DNA from: Nitrospirota bacterium
GTDB taxonomy: Bacteria; Nitrospirota; Thermodesulfovibrionia; Thermodesulfovibrionales; UBA1546
Reading direction: 5' to 3'
DNA: 13,519 nucleotides
Assembly (NCBI GenBank): GCA_004298625.1
Contig: SCSY01000079.1
Span: 1 to 13,519 of the forward strand
In this document: positions 5,212 to 11,100 of the stretch, one piece after another
How the letters are laid out: each line of letters begins with the position of its first letter
Position numbering within the stretch: the first letter of the stretch is position 1
Notes under the pieces: model-generated
The model's input: only the letters and a program-made list of their open reading frames with translations
The model's database searches: none
What the model was told of the DNA's origin: nothing
Made by a program: the position numbers and the translations under genes

Positions 5212-7557
5212 TCAATACAAAATCTTTACTTGATCATATGGCCAAGGGTTAGGCAGTGGTGGTGCTTCTGCCTCCTCATAGCGACAATAAACCTCTCCTG
5301 TTGTGTATGTTCCCGCAGGTCTGCATCTCAATATCCCTGTGTAGAGATGGGACAGAATCGTTCGGAATGGCTCTACGTCCGTATAGTAGAAAATATCATT
5401 CTGTACCGTAGGTGTAAGTTGATTAAGAGCCCCTAAAAATTGCATCGTGTAATTATCAGTGCTGTTATCTATTGTGTCCGTCACTGCAAGTTTCAGGTAA
5501 TGCACTCTGGAAGAATTAAGGTCGTCGGTATCGGACCGCTTCTCCACAAGCAGCACAAGCCTTATGTAGTTGCCTGCCGGTAGTGTCACACGCGCTGATG
5601 GCACTGCAGAGGCTGCTGTAGACGGCGATCCCATATAGGAAATTTCATATTTTAGATCATAAGGGTCTATGTAGGGTAAGACGCTGGGAGGAGCAGCAAC
5701 TACAGCCAAGAGCTCCTGGTCTGCCCTTATATCAGCTCCTGTCCTAAGATGATTCACCGTATCAGACGGTCCGGCTATCGAAAACCTGTCGGTCAGGTTC
5801 CAAAATACTTGGTGCGTAGGTTCCATGAGGTCTTTATATCCCACTGCTATGGCATTATCTTTTTCATTGCCGAGGGTGCCTTTAAAGACAACTTGAAGCG
5901 AAAGGTCTGTCACACCTGCGGGGATAGGGTCTGAGGAGAAGTCGAAGGTGAACTCTGTTGGATTGACGTTCATCGATGCCAATTCTTCAGGCAGCAATTC
6001 CCTTGTTGCTGATACTGAATAGGAAAAATTAGAGTCCATTGAAGCATTCCGTAGTGGGTTTTGAGAAGCTACATACGGCGGATCGCCTGATAAATCTGAC
6101 TGGTAGTCTGTTCGTTTTTTGTATTTTGCGACTGCTGTGATAGTGCCTGCAGTCATGGCCTCGTTGGGAGTTGTGTTTTTGATATTCGCCTTGATCTTTG
6201 TGAACTGCTGGTGCTTATTGCCGTAAGCGTCGGTATAGGGAGTTTGACTGCCGTCAGCAATCGAATATACATATTGGGCTGGAGGAGTGATCTCGATTGT
6301 GCCACGGAAAAAGTAGTTCAAGAGGCCGGCGGAGTAGCCAACAGCCTTGGGGAGGAGTTTCTGCGCGTAATCATAATGACACTTGTCATCGAGCATGATC
6401 GGCCACCATAATTTTGTTTGAGGAAAATACTTAAACCGATACCCATACAACAAGCCAGTTACAGCTAGATGCTCAACTGTTTCGCCGTCTCCGTTTTTTC
6501 TAAGGTAGTTCTTATTGTTTGAGGTGTCTTTCCAGCGAACGGTGCTGGTAGCCCTTGGATAAGGGAAGTAGTATGGGCCATATTGATTATAGTCTTCAGT
6601 CAGCAGAGTATTTTTGCTTAAGAAGTTGGCATTTGTATATTCTGCAAGACCTGCCAACTGGTTTCCCTCTGTAAGCCCCGGCAAAAGAGTGGTAATCGAA
6701 GGATTTGTCCCGTCATAGAGGTCAGAATCCCAAAAGTTGGTGTATGAGGCGTTCGTGATTTCGATTGCGGTGGTTTTCTTGATAAGACCAAGGTTATCAG
6801 CATTGTCTTTGACGTATTTCTCGAACCATTCAGGCCACACATGACCTACGAAATCATTCCTCACATGAGCAGGAACAGCCATATCTTGAAGAAGATGCAG
6901 AATATTTCCTATGCCTTTGAAAGTATTTGCAAAATTCTCGCTCCTCTTTGCCGTGTCTTTTTCTCTTAAAGCGTCATAATAATAAGAGCGCGCGTGGTCC
7001 CAATCCCATTCATTGCCCGTATCTTGTTTTGTTGTAGTTATCTTTGCCGGATTGCCGGCTGATGTGTATCCCGTTGCCCAAGTGACAGTAGAGTACCATG
7101 GGATGTAGCTCCGCCCAGTCCGAATACCGTCGGCAGTACACCATGCCAGAAACCCAATTCCAACATTTATTGCAGAAGGAGAGCATGGAAATAAAATCGG
7201 CCCTGGCGAAAAAATGCCGCAGGTATCTGGTGCATTATACAGCACATCCGAAAGACCCATATTCTTTATCGGATCATGAAAATGGTTGTCTGCACGGCAG
7301 TTAGGAATGTCCTCCTCTGTAGAACCTTTTGTGAGCCAATAGAGAATTGTTTTTTCATTATCAGTAGAAGGAAAATATGTTCCCAAGCCAACGCTAAAAC
7401 CCAAGTTATTTTTAAGATACTGATCCAACCGTGAAGAACTTACCGCTTTGTCTGTAATATCGGGGTGAGTTATTTTGTTATCAAAAGCCATCGCATTCTT
7501 GCAGAAATAACATGTAATAACAATTATGATCAACAAACAATTCTTAGCTCTATTCAT
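5212..7557 (-). CDS. Secreted protein with zinc-dependent phospholipase C / S1-P1 nuclease-like domain
   Basis: A 781-aa exported protein. A signal peptide (MNRAKNCLLIIIVITCYFC, cleavage probably after NAMA) precedes a helical domain at about 25-400 that carries the metal-ligand pattern of zinc-dependent phospholipase C. H31 is in THPDIT, H92/H94/D95 in NHFHDP, then H221, D225, H231 in LHLLQDMAVPAHVRND, and H239, E243 in HVWPE. The H-x3-D-x5-H spacing and the later H-x3-E equal those of the trinuclear zinc site; the gap between the last two histidines is shorter than in classical enzymes. Residues from about 410 onward look beta-rich and Ig-like, with no catalytic motif I recognise. Phosphodiesterase or lipase activity is therefore plausible but unproven. 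ATG 7557 has GAGG 8 nt upstream, just after the stop of the preceding gene (13-bp gap), so the gene is third in the giant-protein operon. The frame continues past its UGA stop. Confidence 0.8.
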   Translation of the reverse strand: MNRAKNCLLIIIVITCYFCKNAMAFDNKITHPDITDKAVSSSRLDQYLKNNLGFSVGLGTYFPSTDNEKTILYWLTKGSTEEDIPNCRADNHFHDPIKNMGLSDVLYNAPDTCGIFSPGPILFPCSPSAINVGIGFLAWCTADGIRTGRSYIPWYSTVTWATGYTSAGNPAKITTTKQDTGNEWDWDHARSYYYDALREKDTAKRSENFANTFKGIGNILHLLQDMAVPAHVRNDFVGHVWPEWFEKYVKDNADNLGLIKKTTAIEITNASYTNFWDSDLYDGTNPSITTLLPGLTEGNQLAGLAEYTNANFLSKNTLLTEDYNQYGPYYFPYPRATSTVRWKDTSNNKNYLRKNGDGETVEHLAVTGLLYGYRFKYFPQTKLWWPIMLDDKCHYDYAQKLLPKAVGYSAGLLNYFFRGTIEITPPAQYVYSIADGSQTPYTDAYGNKHQQFTKIKANIKNTTPNEAMTAGTITAVAKYKKRTDYQSDLSGDPPYVASQNPLRNASMDSNFSYSVSATRELLPEELASMNVNPTEFTFDFSSDPIPAGVTDLSLQVVFKGTLGNEKDNAIAVGYKDLMEPTHQVFWNLTDRFSIAGPSDTVNHLRTGADIRADQELLAVVAAPPSVLPYIDPYDLKYEISYMGSPSTAASAVPSARVTLPAGNYIRLVLLVEKRSDTDDLNSSRVHYLKLAVTDTIDNSTDNYTMQFLGALNQLTPTVQNDIFYYTDVEPFRTILSHLYTGILRCRPAGTYTTGEVYCRYEEAEAPPLPNPWPYDQVKILY

Positions 7558-7570
7558 ACAATTATCCTCA

Positions 7571-8119
7571 TTAGTCTTTTCTTGCTTCGTCTCTTTCTTT
7601 CGATGCTGCTATCTCTTCCCAATAATAGGCATCAGCCATCAGTTTCTTGCTTTCACCAAATCCTAAATTAATCGCTCTATGAATAAATGAAGTATGTTTC
7701 TCATATGAGTATTCAGGTTTAAATCGCTCTAAGCTGAACGCGTAATGATCCCTCCATTTAAAATCTGTCCTATTTCTACGATTTGGGAAAATAATCTGAC
7801 TGCTCCATGCCACATATCCAGCTTTATATATCGTCAAATCAGGTTTGTTCACAATCGGATTTAGCACATAAGCTTTGATCTTGAACTTGCCACTTTTATC
7901 ACTCATCGTTTCAATTACCCTGTAAGAGGTCGTTGTCGGCATACCCAGCCATGCCATCGGCGTAATCGACCACTCCACCAACACCACAGCCCCTTCTATC
8001 GGAAGTTTCGTCTCGGCGTCGACAATAGTTCCATCGATTGGGAAATAGATTCTTGAAACATAAACAGCAAGAACTAGTATCAAAATCACAAATATCAGCA
8101 AAATCAGCTTTCGTTTCAT
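7571..8119 (-). CDS. Membrane-anchored protein with carboxypeptidase-regulatory-like domain
   Basis: A 182-aa protein beginning with a basic MKRK and a strong hydrophobic segment (LILLIFVILILVLAVYV, residues 5-21), a signal anchor or signal peptide, which places the rest outside the cytoplasm. Residues about 29-110 look like a transthyretin-like beta sandwich of the carboxypeptidase regulatory type. They contain IDGTIVDAETKLPIEGAVVLVEW, then SDKSGKFKIKAY, then LTIYKAGYVAW, the usual order of strands in that fold. The C-terminal 60 residues are charged and helical (FGESKKLMADAYYWEEIAAS), with no motif I recognise. It starts 10 bp after the giant gene (SD GGAAGG, 4 nt from ATG) and ends 13 bp before the phospholipase-like gene. 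It is therefore almost certainly co-transcribed with both. An accessory or adaptor role for its larger neighbours is inferred only. Confidence 0.75.
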   Translation of the reverse strand: MKRKLILLIFVILILVLAVYVSRIYFPIDGTIVDAETKLPIEGAVVLVEWSITPMAWLGMPTTTSYRVIETMSDKSGKFKIKAYVLNPIVNKPDLTIYKAGYVAWSSQIIFPNRRNRTDFKWRDHYAFSLERFKPEYSYEKHTSFIHRAINLGFGESKKLMADAYYWEEIAASKERDEARKD

Positions 8120-8129
8120 GTATCCTTCC

Positions 8130-11100
8130 TTAATAGAAGCTCAATCTCCATATCCCATCTTCGTCTTTAATAAATTCTACAGAATAGGTCGTTTCTTCCC
8201 CGTCTTCAATTCTGGAGAATTTAAGTTCAGCGATATTATTAACGATTCTCACTAATTCGATATCTCCCATATCCTGAGATATCTGAGGAAGGTATTCCTC
8301 CATCAGTTCGTAATTATATTGAAATACCTCCTTAGAATTTCCAGGAAAATCTTTCAACGCGCCCGGTATGTCCTTTATTGCCAAAGCCGCTTTTACCCTA
8401 TTCCATATATTTCTGAATATACCTATCATATTGTCTTGAGCCAGCACATTCACAATCGTAGTATCAGTATACTTGTTTCCCTGTGAATCCGTTATAGTAA
8501 CACTCGGCAGATAAAGCCCCGTGTTCAGGAAACTTGCGGTCACGGTAGAGAGGCTCTTGCATTCCAGGTCAGTAATCCCGTCTCCGTTAAAGTCCCAGGA
8601 GTATTTTACAACAGGATTGCTGATATTTGGTATCGCCTTCAGAGTTACGTCTAACGTCGTCAATCCTGCTGAATTTAATGCAGGCAGACCCTCATTGGGC
8701 GTAAGATAGGTCAGAATAATCGGGTCAGTCCCTGTCGTTGCGTTCACCGTTACTGTTGTATCTCTCTGAACTCCGTTTAAATCCTTTGCTATGGCTTTGA
8801 TATTATTGGGACCGTTCATAAGCGGCGCAAGCGCAGCAAAATAGTTCCCATTTATATGCGCCGGGAAGTTGCTGTCAACTCCGTCCAGTCCCGGTCGGGA
8901 TGTCTCTATCATCATCTGCTCTCCGGTCAGCAGAGGGTCTATCGCACCTTTGACAATCACCCTCGATCTGCTCGTCCCTGTGCCGTTTGCAGGGGAAGAT
9001 ATGGCAACGGTGTTCGATCCAACTGCCGGGACAGTTATCCCATTACTAAAGGCGCTGGTTCCTACAGGGATGCTCAGCCCGCTGCTGCACCTGGAGTCTT
9101 CTGTCGCACCACCGCCGCCTGTATTCCCGCCGCCTCCTGTATTCCCGCCTCCGCCTGTATTCCCGCCGCCGCCTATATTCCCGCCGCCTCCGGTTTCACT
9201 GCTGCAACCAGGTGTATTTAACGTAGTCAAAGGAGTATAGTTGCCAGGCACACCTGTTCCTCCGCCAAGCTGCTGCCGCAGATATTCTTCATACGAAGAT
9301 GTACCCCCACCGGGCAAGGTCGACCAAGGCACAGGCATTGAGCCGTTGTTAGTAGATCCGTTGTTAGTAGATCCGTCGCTACTGCCTGGATAACTTTCTC
9401 CGCAATAGTTGTAGATGATCGTATATCCTATGGATTTGGAGGCAATTCTGGCGCTCGCGCTGTTAGGACATATTGTGTACTCAAAATCAGCATTAATGAT
9501 AATAACCCCACTGCAACCCGAAACCACCCCTCCGCCGTAACCCTGGACTTCGTCCATAAGTGCGGATTGCGGAGTGCGGAATTCGGAATTAAAGACAAAC
9601 TGACTGCTGAACGCTGATCGCTGATCGCTCAATGCTGCTGTTGTCTGCCGCCTTGTTATTCTGTAGGGTACCGTTATCTTCTGCTGCGCCTTCAGACTGG
9701 GCGGTATGGTTGCCAGCACCTCTATATCGTATTCCCCAATAGCTGAGGGGAATTGCATTCCTTTGTAATCTGCTGCAACCAGGCCATAATTCGATATAGT
9801 GAACTCTCCGTTGAATACAGCCCCGGGCTGCATCCTGGGCAGATTTATTGATGGCGGCTCGATTACAAGCACAGGGGTCGGGACATTGGTTTCGAATGTC
9901 TGTGTTATCACTATTTCATATTTGTCCTGAATCACTGTTGGTGTTACGCTCCATGAGACTGTTACCATGTTCATCTCCAATGCTATCGGAACTGTTGTAG
10001 TCATTCCTGCCTGAATCGTGAAGCTTCCGGAATAAGGCGTGTGTCCCGGAGGAGGAGAAACATTATAGGTGTAACGTCCCTCCGGAATATCATACTGCAT
10101 AACCGTTCCATCCGTGCCAGTGCGGAGTGTATATATCAACTCAGGCAAAGTCTGATGCTGGAATGTGATTGTGGCATTTGGCACGTCTTCCATTAACTCA
10201 TTCAATACATCAAACATAACGTTTCCTACTGCGTTTGATGTGACCGTCGCCTGAATCTGGTATGTGTAAGGTATGTGGTTATCCGAATATATGACTACCC
10301 TGTCGTCATAGACTCCCTGTGCAAGGGTTGCAGGAGGATTAAACATAATTCCGATGGTCTTGCTTGTTCCGGGAGACATATCGCCTATCGCCCTGTTCAC
10401 CGTCAATGACATCCATGAGGTTGACGGGCCTTCTATCCTCGCATTTCTTAAAACTTCCTCTCCAACATTGCTTATATTGAATGTCGCTATCTTCTGGTTG
10501 CCTCTCACCATTCCTGTGTCTATATACGATGGGTTTGTCGTGATAACCGGAATAAGCTGGACCATCGAGATGCTTGCATTAAGAGTTTTCTGGAAGCCTT
10601 CGTTAAGCGTCGCCTTCATTGTCGCCCATGATGTATCGGGAGTGGTTGTAGTTGACGTAATTCGCAATGTGATGTTTCTCGTCTCTCCTGCTGAAAGCTG
10701 ATCGCTGAGAGCTGACGACTGTATCACATTGGCTGTTATGCCTGTTCCTGCCGTTGTCTCGAACGCTAATCCTGTTAAGGCCGCGCCCCCATAGTTATAG
10801 AGGCTTACGGGTATATCAACAGACCTTCCCCTTGCCATCCTCACCGAGGCTGTCTCAGGACTCATCGAAAACCCTGCTATCGCGAACGTTGACTGCACTG
10901 TCCTGTCGCTCAGGTCAGGATGTATGGCCCAGATGGTGTACAATCCCGCCTCGTTGGCTCCAGGAGTGAAAGTGTAAGTGAAAGCGCCGGTAGCGTCAGT
11001 TGTAACTGTAAAGAACCTGTCAAAGCCTTTTATGCTTATTCCGAGTTTTACAGGAACGTAAGGAACAGGAGCCGAGGGTTCAAGGGTTCCAGGGGTCAAG

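Noticed and set aside
5212..5214. UGA as selenocysteine in the 781-aa protein
   Set aside because: No SECIS-like hairpin directly after the UGA was evident, no catalytic context such as CxxU is present, and no selenium gene is nearby.
8869..9240. Plus-strand frames with a proline-rich PPPVF repeat
   Set aside because: They are the complement of the glycine-rich linker of the giant gene; the repeat comes from the minus-strand coding units.
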